Part shown: positions 16,974-25,376 of the stretch, in pieces
Layout: every line of letters starts with the position of its first letter
Numbering within the stretch: the first letter of the stretch is position 1
Assembly (NCBI GenBank): GCA_913057905.1
Contig: CAJXPB010000001.1
Coordinates: 930,001-994,000, forward strand
DNA length: 64,000 nucleotides
Direction of reading: 5' to 3'
Origin: an uncultured Pseudomonadota bacterium
Lineage (GTDB): Bacteria > Myxococcota_A > Bradymonadia > Bradymonadales > Bradymonadaceae
Position numbers and translations under genes: made by a program
The notes under the pieces: generated by a model
What the model saw: the letters and a program-made list of their open reading frames with translations, nothing else
Told to the model about the DNA's origin: nothing
The model's database searches: none

Positions 16974-18943
16974 TGGTCGATGCACTTTGAGCTTTGTTGA
17001 CTCCGGTAATTAGAGACTTCGTCGAACCAGTACTCGCCTTCGAAGGGCCAGCGCTGCCAGTCATCGGCCACCACCATCAGGGTGGTACCCTCGTCTCTGG
17101 CTTCCTTCGTTTCCCGGTTCTGAAGCTCGCGCTCGATGCTTCCGCGCTCTTCGCTGTCGATATCAAACGAAATCTGGGTCGCCTTTGTTTCCCAGTCCTG
17201 CAGTTCCTGGTCGATCTGGCTGAGTTTCTGCTGCACCAGGATCCCTCCCTCGCGGATCTTGGTGTCGAGCTGATTGTTGACGCGGTCGAGGACTTCCTGG
17301 CCGAAGTCGCCGAGTGCGCCGATATTGGCCTGCAGGGCTTGCTTCTCATTCTTCAGATTCTGGATCTGCTTGTAGATGTTGAAGAACTCAAGGTCGTTGA
17401 GGACGGCATTCACAAACATCTTTGGCACCGTGCCGGACCGCGCGATGCCGCCGTCGTCGTAGGCACTCGAGAGTTTGGACCAGTAGGCCTTCGGTTCGGT
17501 CGTCTCATTCAGGAAGTCCTGCAACCGAGGGCGTTTGTCGAGGTACTCTTTCTGGAATTTCGCCAGCGCCTGCTTGCTGTAGTCGTACCGACACAGGTTC
17601 AGGTAGACCGTCGACTCCAGGATGTAGAGGTCCGGGAAGTACCACTTCTCGTAGTACGGACTGTGAAGGGTGTGGAACGTACCCAGTGCCCGTTTATAGT
17701 CGTTTTTCACGAAGTAGCTCCATGCCTGCTCAAACAGGGCCTCGGCATGGCGAGAACTGTCGCGCGGAATCTTCTGGTAGTAGTAGAGGGCGACGTCGTA
17801 GAGGCCGACCTCGTAGAAGACACGGGCGAGGGCCATGTAGCTGAGCTGGAAGATCTCGTTGTCCGCGATGCCCTGCTGTTCACCGGCCCGGATCGCCCGT
17901 TCGAAGGCTCGTAGTGCTTCGGGCTTGTTGTCGACCGATCCGGCGAGGTTGGCCACCCCTTTCAGGTATTGAGCGCGCGGATAGTCGTCCGAGCCCTCGT
18001 TGACCTTGTCGAGGTATTCAATGGCCTGCTCGTTGTTGTTGTAGTCGTAGAAGTATTTGCCCAAGTAGTAGTTGAAATCGTTCTGAAAGTTCTTGGGCAG
18101 GTCCCGGACCAACACCGTCGTCAGGTCCTTCAGCGCCGGAGGCTGATACCCGATGCGGGCGGTCAACTCTTCGAGCATTCGAAACGCCTCTTCGAAATGT
18201 GGGCGCTGCGCACCGGCCATCACGACTTCGCGGGTCGGCGTAGCGGCACCGGACAGGATACCCTCCTTGAAGAGCGCCCGCGCCAGTCCGAACTTCGCCT
18301 TGTACCAGTTCTCCGATTCCTTCTCGGGGCCGATCGACAGGAACTTCAGGTAGATTCGAGCCGCCTCCATGTTGCGACCGTTGCGACGGGCGCTATCGGC
18401 ATCGGGCAGGCGCCGGGCGGCCGCCTGCAGTTTTTGTTGGCGCCGCCGTTCGGCTTCCTGTCGCTCTTTGGCCCGCTGGATCTTTTTTCGGACTTCTTCC
18501 TCGCTGAAGGTTTTGTCCTCTTCACCGGGGGCGGGCTCGGGAGCCGGGGCCGCACCGTCGTCGTCATCCTCCTGAGCGGCCTGCTCCTGTTCGGCGCCCT
18601 CCTTTTGATCCTCGCCCTCGGCCTTCTTGGCGCCGGCGACGTGACCCGTCTCCTTCAGATACGCGATGACCTCATCGCTGACGCCCTGATCGCGAAGGTC
18701 CTGGAGGTCCTTTTCGGTCAGCTTGAAGTCATCGCCGGCTTTGTCGATCGCCCCCTTGATCGATTCAGCGCCGATCCCCAGCTTGCTCATCTGGACGATC
18801 TGACTTTTCTCCAGAGCCGAGGCGCTGATGGGCGTGGCGGTGATCATGAAGAGGGCCGCGACGGCTGCCATCACGCGTCCAGCCCAGGTGGCTGTGCGGC
18901 TGAGTTGGTCGTCTGTTCCCATGGTTGTGTCCGTCGATCGCAT
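16970..18943 (-). CDS. Exported TPR protein, GltC-like
   Basis: A 657-residue protein with a long N-terminal segment ending in a signal-like span (about residues 22-44, cleavage near ASA). Residues 45-98 form a short helical domain (VQMSKLGIGAESIKGAIDKAG, later LRDQGVSDEVIAYLKETG). A charged linker and coiled coil lead to TPR repeats from about 190 to 480, and a coiled-coil C-terminus follows. Length and layout fit GltC, the soluble periplasmic TPR protein that works with the GltA and GltB barrels in Myxococcus. It follows two barrel genes here. The start is not certain: ATG 18922 is possible and neither has a good ribosome-binding site. Confidence 0.68.
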   Translation of the reverse strand: MRSTDTTMGTDDQLSRTATWAGRVMAAVAALFMITATPISASALEKSQIVQMSKLGIGAESIKGAIDKAGDDFKLTEKDLQDLRDQGVSDEVIAYLKETGHVAGAKKAEGEDQKEGAEQEQAAQEDDDDGAAPAPEPAPGEEDKTFSEEEVRKKIQRAKERQEAERRRQQKLQAAARRLPDADSARRNGRNMEAARIYLKFLSIGPEKESENWYKAKFGLARALFKEGILSGAATPTREVVMAGAQRPHFEEAFRMLEELTARIGYQPPALKDLTTVLVRDLPKNFQNDFNYYLGKYFYDYNNNEQAIEYLDKVNEGSDDYPRAQYLKGVANLAGSVDNKPEALRAFERAIRAGEQQGIADNEIFQLSYMALARVFYEVGLYDVALYYYQKIPRDSSRHAEALFEQAWSYFVKNDYKRALGTFHTLHSPYYEKWYFPDLYILESTVYLNLCRYDYSKQALAKFQKEYLDKRPRLQDFLNETTEPKAYWSKLSSAYDDGGIARSGTVPKMFVNAVLNDLEFFNIYKQIQNLKNEKQALQANIGALGDFGQEVLDRVNNQLDTKIREGGILVQQKLSQIDQELQDWETKATQISFDIDSEERGSIERELQNRETKEARDEGTTLMVVADDWQRWPFEGEYWFDEVSNYRSQQSSKCIDQ

Positions 18944-19030
18944 ATTGACTCGTTCCCGAGGCTTCGATGGCGATGTCTGAGGCGAGCCGAACCCGGTTCG
19001 CCTCCCTTTCCATATCTAATCTGTGGTGAA

Positions 19031-19058
19031 TGGCATTCCCGAACGTGTCGGGATGCCA
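19031..19058 (-). other. Intercistronic hairpin
   Basis: TGGCATTCCCGA (19031-19042) pairs with TCGGGATGCCA (19048-19058), 11 bp with one bulged T. It lies 2 bp beyond the stop of the barrel gene at 19061 and before the GltC-like gene. No U-tract follows on the minus strand. It may protect the 3' end of a processed upstream mRNA. Confidence 0.55.
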
Positions 19059-19060
19059 CC

Positions 19061-19915
19061 TCAAAACATGTACGTTACACCGGCCAGAAATTCGGCATTA
19101 AACTCCAGACTCTGGAAGAAATTCGCTTCCTCCCATCCCTCGTCGGTGGGTTGTGAGACCGTCCGGTCTCCTTCGTTTGTCACGTAGTTCGCGGCCCCCG
19201 GATACAGGTACCCACGGGCGTTCAATCGAATCAGTACGTGGTTCGACACAAAGAAGTCGATGCCTCCGCCAAACGCCAGCTCCGGCACGATCTTGTCGTT
19301 TGTCGCCTGCCGGGCTTCGTTTGGCCGAGTCACGCTCACCGCTCCAAATCCTGCAGCGAGATTGATGTCGAAGTGCGACAGCTTCCGCTGGAGCAGTGAA
19401 AACTTACCGTACAGGGGGTGCCACGTCACCATTGCATTGGCACGCCAGTTGTACTGGTCCATGCCGACGGTATCCAAGTTGAAGCCGCTCGACTTGTTGG
19501 TTTCGATGAAGTTCGTGAGATCGGTTTGCTGCTGAAGAAACCCGGCGCCGGTGAAACTCCCCTCGATCGTCAGACCCAGGTAGTCGGTAAAGTAGTAGTC
19601 AAACCGAGCCCCGACCGGGATGTACCAGTAAAACGGCTCGCTCGAGAAGAAGCCGGCGTGCAGACCGATCCCGAAGCGTCCCTTTCGACGGTAGAGTTTC
19701 TCCTGAATCACCGCCACGTCCCGGTCGACGGACCAGTAGTCCGAAAGCTCTTCTTCGAGCGGTCCACCCGGCAGGTTCTGGTCGCCGCTGTCTCCGCCCC
19801 CGTTCTGGGCGAAGGCACTCGCCGATACGCCGAGGGTCAGGAGCGCGACCGCCAAGGCCAGGACACGCCGCTTCCAGCGAGACCCAGTTGTCTGATTCAC
19901 GTCCAAAGTCTTCAT
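19061..19915 (-). CDS. Outer-membrane beta-barrel protein, GltA-like
   Basis: A 284-residue protein. The start at 19915 has AAGGA 9 nt upstream and gives a signal peptide (cleavage after AFA). The mature protein opens with a short acidic segment and DYWSVDRDVAVIQ, then beta strands with alternating hydrophobic and aromatic residues (FGIGLHAGFFSSEPFYWYIPVGARFDYYF, in parts). It ends in aromatic Phe (AGVTYMF), as barrel proteins do. It is paralogous to the next barrel: both have a DYW start, then '(F/Y)IPVG-x-R-x-x-Y-F' at the same distance. In Myxococcus, GltA and GltB are paired barrels of the gliding complex. Confidence 0.75.
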   Translation of the reverse strand: MKTLDVNQTTGSRWKRRVLALAVALLTLGVSASAFAQNGGGDSGDQNLPGGPLEEELSDYWSVDRDVAVIQEKLYRRKGRFGIGLHAGFFSSEPFYWYIPVGARFDYYFTDYLGLTIEGSFTGAGFLQQQTDLTNFIETNKSSGFNLDTVGMDQYNWRANAMVTWHPLYGKFSLLQRKLSHFDINLAAGFGAVSVTRPNEARQATNDKIVPELAFGGGIDFFVSNHVLIRLNARGYLYPGAANYVTNEGDRTVSQPTDEGWEEANFFQSLEFNAEFLAGVTYMF

Positions 19916-19991
19916 CGTTGAAATCCTTCCTCTACCACTAGCAGTTGTCATTCGTCGCTGCGGGAATGCTCGAGTCTCTTCGGCGCGTCCA

Positions 19992-20831
19992 TCAGAAGAA
20001 CCAGCCCGCCCCTATCGAGATCTCGGAGGGCGTCGCGACTCCACCGACATTTCCTGCGTGGGCGAAGATGAACTGTCGGTAGTCGAGACGGACGGCAGCG
20101 TTGTCCAGGAAATAGTACGACAGGCCTGCACCGACGACACCTTCAGGCTTTGCCTGAACGGGCCCGCCCTCTGGATTCGTGTTGTTTTCGACCTGAGTCA
20201 GGACCACACCTGCACCTCCGATCAGGTAGAAGTCAAAGTACCCGATATCGAGGTCCCCGATGGTCGTCTTTCCGTAAAACGGACTCCAGACGATCCCGAA
20301 GTTGATCTGGCCGACCTGTCGGTCTCCAATGAAGACTTGACTGGCAGACGCGCCCCCTCCTCCGGACCCCGATTCGTTGAGTATCGCCTCGACGCTGGTC
20401 TCCGAGGTGATCGCATAGGAGCCGGCCAGTTCGAGCCCGATGTTCTCCAGGATGAAGTAATTCAGCCTCAGGCCCACCGGGATGTACTTCTCGAAGATGT
20501 TGTTGGGGACCACACCGCCGTAGGCCGACAGTGCAAATCGGTTGACCTTCTGGAATGGTCGACGTTGGACGGTCTGGACCTCACGAATCTCGGACCAGTA
20601 GTCGGGGTCCGACGGATCCGGGCCTTTGTCCTTTTTCTGGCCCTGGTCATCGGATGCGTCCTGTTCGCCACCCGACTGGTCGGAGCTCTCTTCAGAGGGC
20701 TCGGCGGCACTGTCTGCGGCGCTGTCGGTCTGAGCCACACCGGTCGTCCCGACGCCCATCACCAAGACGAACGCGAGCAGAGCGACTAACCTCATGCGAC
20801 ATGTCTGTTGTGTTGTCGTCAATTGCACCAT
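19992..20831 (-). CDS. Outer-membrane beta-barrel protein, GltB-like
   Basis: A 279-residue protein. It starts with ATG at 20831 behind AGGAG (spacing 3); GTG at 20828 would have better spacing. After a signal peptide (TGVAQ) come about 45 acidic residues, DYWSEIREVQTVQ, and amphipathic strands ending in GAGWFF, a classic C-terminal Phe. A Gly-rich loop (SGSGGGGASAS) lies between strands. It is a paralogue of the barrel at 19061 and lies 76 bp before it on the same strand. Barrel type and context are clear; assigning GltB rather than GltA is arbitrary. Confidence 0.72.
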   Translation of the reverse strand: MVQLTTTQQTCRMRLVALLAFVLVMGVGTTGVAQTDSAADSAAEPSEESSDQSGGEQDASDDQGQKKDKGPDPSDPDYWSEIREVQTVQRRPFQKVNRFALSAYGGVVPNNIFEKYIPVGLRLNYFILENIGLELAGSYAITSETSVEAILNESGSGGGGASASQVFIGDRQVGQINFGIVWSPFYGKTTIGDLDIGYFDFYLIGGAGVVLTQVENNTNPEGGPVQAKPEGVVGAGLSYYFLDNAAVRLDYRQFIFAHAGNVGGVATPSEISIGAGWFF

Positions 20832-20936
20832 TCACTCCTAATCAAGGTCGCCACTTTCCAATTCTGGCGAATCCTCGACCGTCTCGTCTTGAAGACGCCG
20901 GCCGAAGGTTACGCGATATTGTATATCGGTCGTCGG

Positions 20937-22553
20937 TCAGTTGTTTACGTCGCCGATAAACAGCGTCGAGCGACTGTCGCCAGCGCCCGAGGTGTCCGGG
21001 AAGAATCCCTGCTGAGAAAACTGCAACGTGCGGGAACTGTCGCCGGGCAACGTAACCTCAAAGCTGGCCCCGACGCGAGACGGACCATTCGGCTCGACAT
21101 CCCCATCGTTCACTTTGAGCACCTCGACATCGGCCTCCCACAGCCCGTCGGTCTCATGCGGCAGCCAACTGACCACGTTGCTGATGGCCTCGGGGCTCTT
21201 GATGTACTGATAACTACCCCCGGTCGCGCAGGCAATCCGACCGTAGGCGCTGATCGGACCGACCCGCCCATCGGACTGGCGTCGGTCGGGCATGCAGTAG
21301 GTTCCGCTCGGCTCGGGGCTGACGGGCCCACCTTCGGTATCGGAAAATCCGTTGACCTCTCGGCAGACTTCCCAGTCCCTGCAATCGGCGTCACTGCTAC
21401 AGTTGCCTGACTGTTCATTCCAGTAGGAGACCGAATCGGGATATTTGCTGGGATCGACGGAGGTGTCAAAATGCACGATATGGACACGCACATCGTTGTC
21501 TACCGCCGCCTGAATTGCATCGTCCGGAAGGGTGAGATTCCCCGACTCCGAGAGCGGGATCTCCGGCGGGCCGTCGACGACGAGGACCAATGTCTTGTCG
21601 GCATCGTCAAACTCAGAATAGGGCCCCTCGATGAGGTCGTTGATGGCGACGAACGGACGGACCAAGTTGTCCGTCTCTTGCACATTTCCATTCCCGAACT
21701 GACGGACGAACTGATCCAGAGCGGTTCCGCCCTGATCTTGGCACCACACCGGGTCGCTGGCATCCGATGACTGGCACCCCGAAGCTTCGATTGCACTATC
21801 GAATGTTCCCAGGTTGTTGAGGCCCCACAGCCCGAGGTGCGTATTCACACCGCGAGTGGATGCGTTGTCGGCTACGTCGGCCCAACTGTTCAGAAACAGG
21901 TTGAGCGTGTTGATGCGTTGGTCGCTCGGGTCGCTCTCTCGCCCATCTTCGATCGGCTGAAACGAGACCTCGCCCTGCCCGTCATCATTCGCGTCGTAAA
22001 ATCCTCTCATGTTGCCCGGAAACGAACCCCGAACCGTCGCACCGTGTTCCACGGCGAGACCGATTACGTTGGTGTCTTCACGATTTGACAAAAACCGGAC
22101 TGTGCCTTCTTCGAAACCAGTCCCGTCCCGACACCGTCGAAGCTGTGGGTCATCGGCCGACCCACATTGATAGACATCACAGTCACTCTCCTGCGTGCAC
22201 GCGACATCCTCGGGCTCGTAGACCTGGCCGCTCCCCAGGTTCACTTCGACATCGTCGGCCGTTCCAATGGTGGCCGTATTGCCGGGCGTGTATGGCGTCG
22301 GCGGGCCGCTGTCATCGAGCATCACGAACCGGACGTTCGTGTTGGCTTGTCGGTCCGTACCGAGCGTCCCGCACTGCGCACCGTTCATACCCGGAGCGGA
22401 GATGAGACCACTGCTGTGAAGGTCGGCAAAATTTCGACTCTGGAAGCTGATCTCGGCGACAGTGTCGCATCCCGCCGCGAACAGGCTGAATGCGAGAAAA
22501 GCTACGCCCAGGGGCAAGGCCGAGCGAGTCATACGATACTCCGGATGTTTCAT
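20937..22553 (-). CDS. Cys-rich VWA-like lipoprotein, CglB/GltK-like position
   Basis: A 538-residue lipoprotein. The start at 22553 has AAGGA 6 nt upstream and gives lipobox AAGC (Cys29). About ten further Cys imply disulfides. The fold looks like a von Willebrand A domain. Strand NVRFVMLDDSG sits where the MIDAS D-x-S-x-S should be but lacks the last Ser. A later strand, TLVLVVDGPPEIP, is followed by a helix and VRVHIVHFDT. Myxococcus CglB is a Cys-rich VWA lipoprotein adhesin of focal adhesions, and GltK is a lipoprotein encoded next to GltB. This is the first gene of the block and could play either part. Confidence 0.6.
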   Translation of the reverse strand: MKHPEYRMTRSALPLGVAFLAFSLFAAGCDTVAEISFQSRNFADLHSSGLISAPGMNGAQCGTLGTDRQANTNVRFVMLDDSGPPTPYTPGNTATIGTADDVEVNLGSGQVYEPEDVACTQESDCDVYQCGSADDPQLRRCRDGTGFEEGTVRFLSNREDTNVIGLAVEHGATVRGSFPGNMRGFYDANDDGQGEVSFQPIEDGRESDPSDQRINTLNLFLNSWADVADNASTRGVNTHLGLWGLNNLGTFDSAIEASGCQSSDASDPVWCQDQGGTALDQFVRQFGNGNVQETDNLVRPFVAINDLIEGPYSEFDDADKTLVLVVDGPPEIPLSESGNLTLPDDAIQAAVDNDVRVHIVHFDTSVDPSKYPDSVSYWNEQSGNCSSDADCRDWEVCREVNGFSDTEGGPVSPEPSGTYCMPDRRQSDGRVGPISAYGRIACATGGSYQYIKSPEAISNVVSWLPHETDGLWEADVEVLKVNDGDVEPNGPSRVGASFEVTLPGDSSRTLQFSQQGFFPDTSGAGDSRSTLFIGDVNN

Positions 22554-23003
22554 CTCTGTTCCTTCGCTGCGACGCATGACCGGCGGGTCCGCCTTGTGCC
22601 GATGCACAGAGGCGAGCCGCGGCGATCACATCTGACGTTCAATCTACGAATCCTGAACGATCCACTAAAAGTCTACCGCATCTAAGCGAGCGGGCTCATC
22701 AATCAAGTATGGGTGTCTACCCGAAGCAAACTATCAATGCAAGCGGTTTGGAGCGTGAGGTTGGCAACACGCCGTAAGTAGGCTCACACCAAGGGGATTT
22801 CGCCCTTGGAGTGGGACAAAAAATGGGGTCGGATTGGCCGTTTGCGCCTCTTCAGGGTGAAGGGGGCTGGAACCGGCTGCGCGTGCTGCCGCATTTCACA
22901 AAACCGGCACAAACCAGAAAACGCCGCGTTCCCGCGATTCGGGGCGAAGGCCTCGACGCGCACCGTCGGACAATCGGTTCTGACCACACTATTTTTTTGA
23001 AAG
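22554..23003. other. Intergenic region, no convincing gene
   Basis: About 450 bp upstream of the gliding-type block and downstream of tRNA-Phe. It must hold the block's promoter on the minus strand, but I cannot pick a convincing -35/-10 pair. A 7-bp hairpin (CCAAGGG at 22789-22795, CCCTTGG at 22803-22809) has no T-run after it. A run of seven T at about 22992-22998 has only a weak stem before it. Small open frames here show no start signals or protein-like composition. Confidence 0.4.
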
Positions 23004-23076
23004 TGCGTAGGGGCGGATTCGAACCGCCGACACCGGCCTTTTCAGGGCCGTGCTCTACCTGCTGAGCTACCTACGC
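23004..23076 (-). tRNA. tRNA-Phe (anticodon GAA)
   Basis: A complete 73-nt cloverleaf on the minus strand. The acceptor stem GCGTAGG pairs with CCTACGC, discriminator A. The D-arm is GCTC/GAGC, the anticodon stem CGGCC/GGCCG with loop CTGAAAA, and the T-loop TTCGAAT. No CCA is encoded. Confidence 0.95.
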
Positions 23077-23168
23077 TCGACCGCTTCGGGGGGGGAATAT
23101 CCTCGTGGCGGACCCGGGTTTTATACCGCGGATATGGGCTTGTCAAGCAGTCGGGGCGGCCCTGCAGG

Positions 23169-23783
23169 TCACTCGGCAAACAGAGCCTTTAGTTGGGTCC
23201 GGTGCACCTCGTCTTCGACGTCCATGGCCGGACAGATCCACAGCAACTCGACGGCTCCGAGCCGTTGCCGGCGGATCGGTCCGTCAGGCAAGCCGTCGAG
23301 CCGTCGCTCCACCGACTGCGGCATCTTTCCGGGCCAACCGATCAACGCGGCCGCCTCGAGCTCTCCCTCGGCGGGATGCCCCTGAATCCCCAGTTCGGAG
23401 AAAGACCGCCGGAGTTCCCCGGTAGTCAGCGCCACCCGGACGAGCGGAAGCTCCCCGTCGATGTCGGCCCATGTGCTCGCCACCTCTTCGGGATCGACCT
23501 CGCCGGCGAGGCGTACGATGGCCTGGGGGGGCTCGCCGTGCTTCCCGGTGGCGACGGCCGCGGAGGCCTCGTCGTCGCCGCGGATCTCGAAGATCTGGGT
23601 CCGCTGGGTCAGGGCGTCGACAATCGCATGCTCACGGTCCCACTCGCGCCACTGACCCCGCCGATTCATGTCGTATTCACGGGGCACAAATCCCGGCAGC
23701 CGCCGCATGGATTCGACCAGCCGTGCCATGACCTCGTGGGACTCCAGCGTCTGGAGGTCGAGTCGATAAATTACGTCTGCCAT
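23169..23783 (-). CDS. Conserved-looking protein of unknown function
   Basis: A 204-residue soluble protein, probably cytoplasmic, with no signal peptide or Cys-rich motif. It opens with MADVIYRLDLQTLESHEVMARLVESM and has a mixed alpha/beta composition with an acidic bias. I recognise no catalytic motif. It sits 92 bp downstream of tRNA-Phe on the same strand as the tRNA and is divergent from pncB across 116 bp. Codon use matches its neighbours, so it looks like a real native gene. Confidence 0.6.
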   Translation of the reverse strand: MADVIYRLDLQTLESHEVMARLVESMRRLPGFVPREYDMNRRGQWREWDREHAIVDALTQRTQIFEIRGDDEASAAVATGKHGEPPQAIVRLAGEVDPEEVASTWADIDGELPLVRVALTTGELRRSFSELGIQGHPAEGELEAAALIGWPGKMPQSVERRLDGLPDGPIRRQRLGAVELLWICPAMDVEDEVHRTQLKALFAE

Positions 23784-23899
23784 ACCCGGTCCGCACTCTC
23801 ATCGAATAAAGAAGTCGAGGCGCTGTTGTGCAGCGCGCGAGGCCGGACTATAGAGACCATACGCTTAGATTCCAGCCTCGCCGACCCAAGGTAGGTCCC

Positions 23900-25354
23900 A
23901 TGGCGACTATCGACGATGCACCCGAAGACTCTCCCCGGAGCCATCCGGGCCTGTACACGGATCTCTACGAGCTGACGATGGCACAGGGCTACTGGAGCGA
24001 AGGCCGGGACGACTCCCCCGCCACCTTCGATTATTTCTTTCGAAGCAACCCGTTCGACGGCGGCTACGTCATTTTTGCCGGCCTCGAGCGGCTCCTCGAC
24101 TACCTGGAGGGTCTAAGTTTCGGGGCCGAAGAGCTCGAGTATCTGTCCGATATTGGTCTTTCGGCCGATTTCCTCGAGTCATTCGCCGACTTTGAATTCA
24201 CCGCCGAAGTCTGCGCGCCACAGCCGGGGGAAGTGATCTTTCCACTGGAGCCGGTCGTCCGGGTACACGGGTCGATCCTGGAGGCTCAACTGATTGAAAC
24301 GGCGCTGTTGAATCTGCTGAACTTCGAATCCCTGGTGGCCACCAAGGCGTCTCGCATGCGCCAGGTTGCCGGCGATTCGAAGTTGATCGACTTCGGGCTG
24401 CGCCGCGCCCAGGGATACGGTGGCCTGCAGGCGAGCCGTGGAGCCGTCATCGGCGGGTTCGATGCCACGTCGAATTGCCTCGCAGCTTTCCTCGACGACC
24501 TCGAAGCGAGCGGTACCCAGGCCCACTCGTGGATCCAGAGTTACGACTCGGAGCTGGAGGCCTTCCGAGCTTATGCGCGCACCTTTCCCGACTCGACGAT
24601 CCTTCTGGTCGACACCTACGACACGCTCGACAGTGGCGTCCCCAACGCCATCAAAGTCGCCAAGGAGATGGAGGCCGAGGGGCATCGCCTCAAGGGGATC
24701 CGACTCGACAGCGGTGATCTCGCGTATCTGTCGAAGAAGGCCCGGACGATGCTCGACGACGCCGGGCTCGAATACGTAAAGATCGCGGCCTCGAATCAGC
24801 TCGACGAACACGTCATTCGATCACTGAGAGCCCAGGAGGCGCCCATCGACGTCTTCGGCGTGGGGACGCAGCTGGTGACGGCGAATGACGATCCGGCGCT
24901 CGACGGCGTCTACAAGCTCTCGTCGTTCGATGGAGAGCACAGGATCAAGCTTTCGGAGAACCCCGAAAAGATCAATTTCCCGGGACTCAAGCAGGTCTGG
25001 CGGCTGACGGACGACAACGGTCAGTTCTACGGCGACATCGTCGGGCTCGATGGCGAATTCGACGGTCAATCACCGACGGGTCGGATGTACGATCCGGCCC
25101 ATCCGACTGCCAGAAACGTCTCTGTCGACGGCTACGACGCCGAACCGCTTCTTAAACCGGTGATGCGCGACGGGGCGCGACTGCTCGATCGACGGACCAC
25201 CCAAGAGATCACGGCCTACGCCCGGGAGCGTCTCGCCGGGCTTCCCGCCGAGCATCGCCGCTTCGAAAACCCTCATATCTACAAGGTCGGCCTCAGCGAA
25301 CGACTGCTTCGAGCCCGCGACGAGGCGATGAGTGCTCACCAATCCGACGCATAG
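23900..25354 (+). CDS. pncB: Nicotinate phosphoribosyltransferase
   Basis: A 484-residue enzyme of NAD salvage that converts nicotinate and PRPP to nicotinate mononucleotide, with ATP hydrolysis. Visible landmarks: '[15 protein letters not shown]' near residue 20, '[15 protein letters not shown]', '[18 protein letters not shown]', '[12 protein letters not shown]', '[13 protein letters not shown]' and 'GVGTQLVT' of the phosphate-binding region. The start at 23900 is chosen because AAGGTAGG lies just upstream. The length fits the long bacterial PncB2-like class. It is convergent with the cyclase gene, 22 bp apart. Confidence 0.93.
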   Translation: MATIDDAPEDSPRSHPGLYTDLYELTMAQGYWSEGRDDSPATFDYFFRSNPFDGGYVIFAGLERLLDYLEGLSFGAEELEYLSDIGLSADFLESFADFEFTAEVCAPQPGEVIFPLEPVVRVHGSILEAQLIETALLNLLNFESLVATKASRMRQVAGDSKLIDFGLRRAQGYGGLQASRGAVIGGFDATSNCLAAFLDDLEASGTQAHSWIQSYDSELEAFRAYARTFPDSTILLVDTYDTLDSGVPNAIKVAKEMEAEGHRLKGIRLDSGDLAYLSKKARTMLDDAGLEYVKIAASNQLDEHVIRSLRAQEAPIDVFGVGTQLVTANDDPALDGVYKLSSFDGEHRIKLSENPEKINFPGLKQVWRLTDDNGQFYGDIVGLDGEFDGQSPTGRMYDPAHPTARNVSVDGYDAEPLLKPVMRDGARLLDRRTTQEITAYARERLAGLPAEHRRFENPHIYKVGLSERLLRARDEAMSAHQSDA

Positions 25355-25376
25355 AACGGTCAGCGTAGAATGGATT

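Noticed and set aside
22789..22809. A terminator hairpin in the gap near tRNA-Phe
   Set aside because: The 7-bp stem has no U-tract on either side and lies between divergent or unrelated units.
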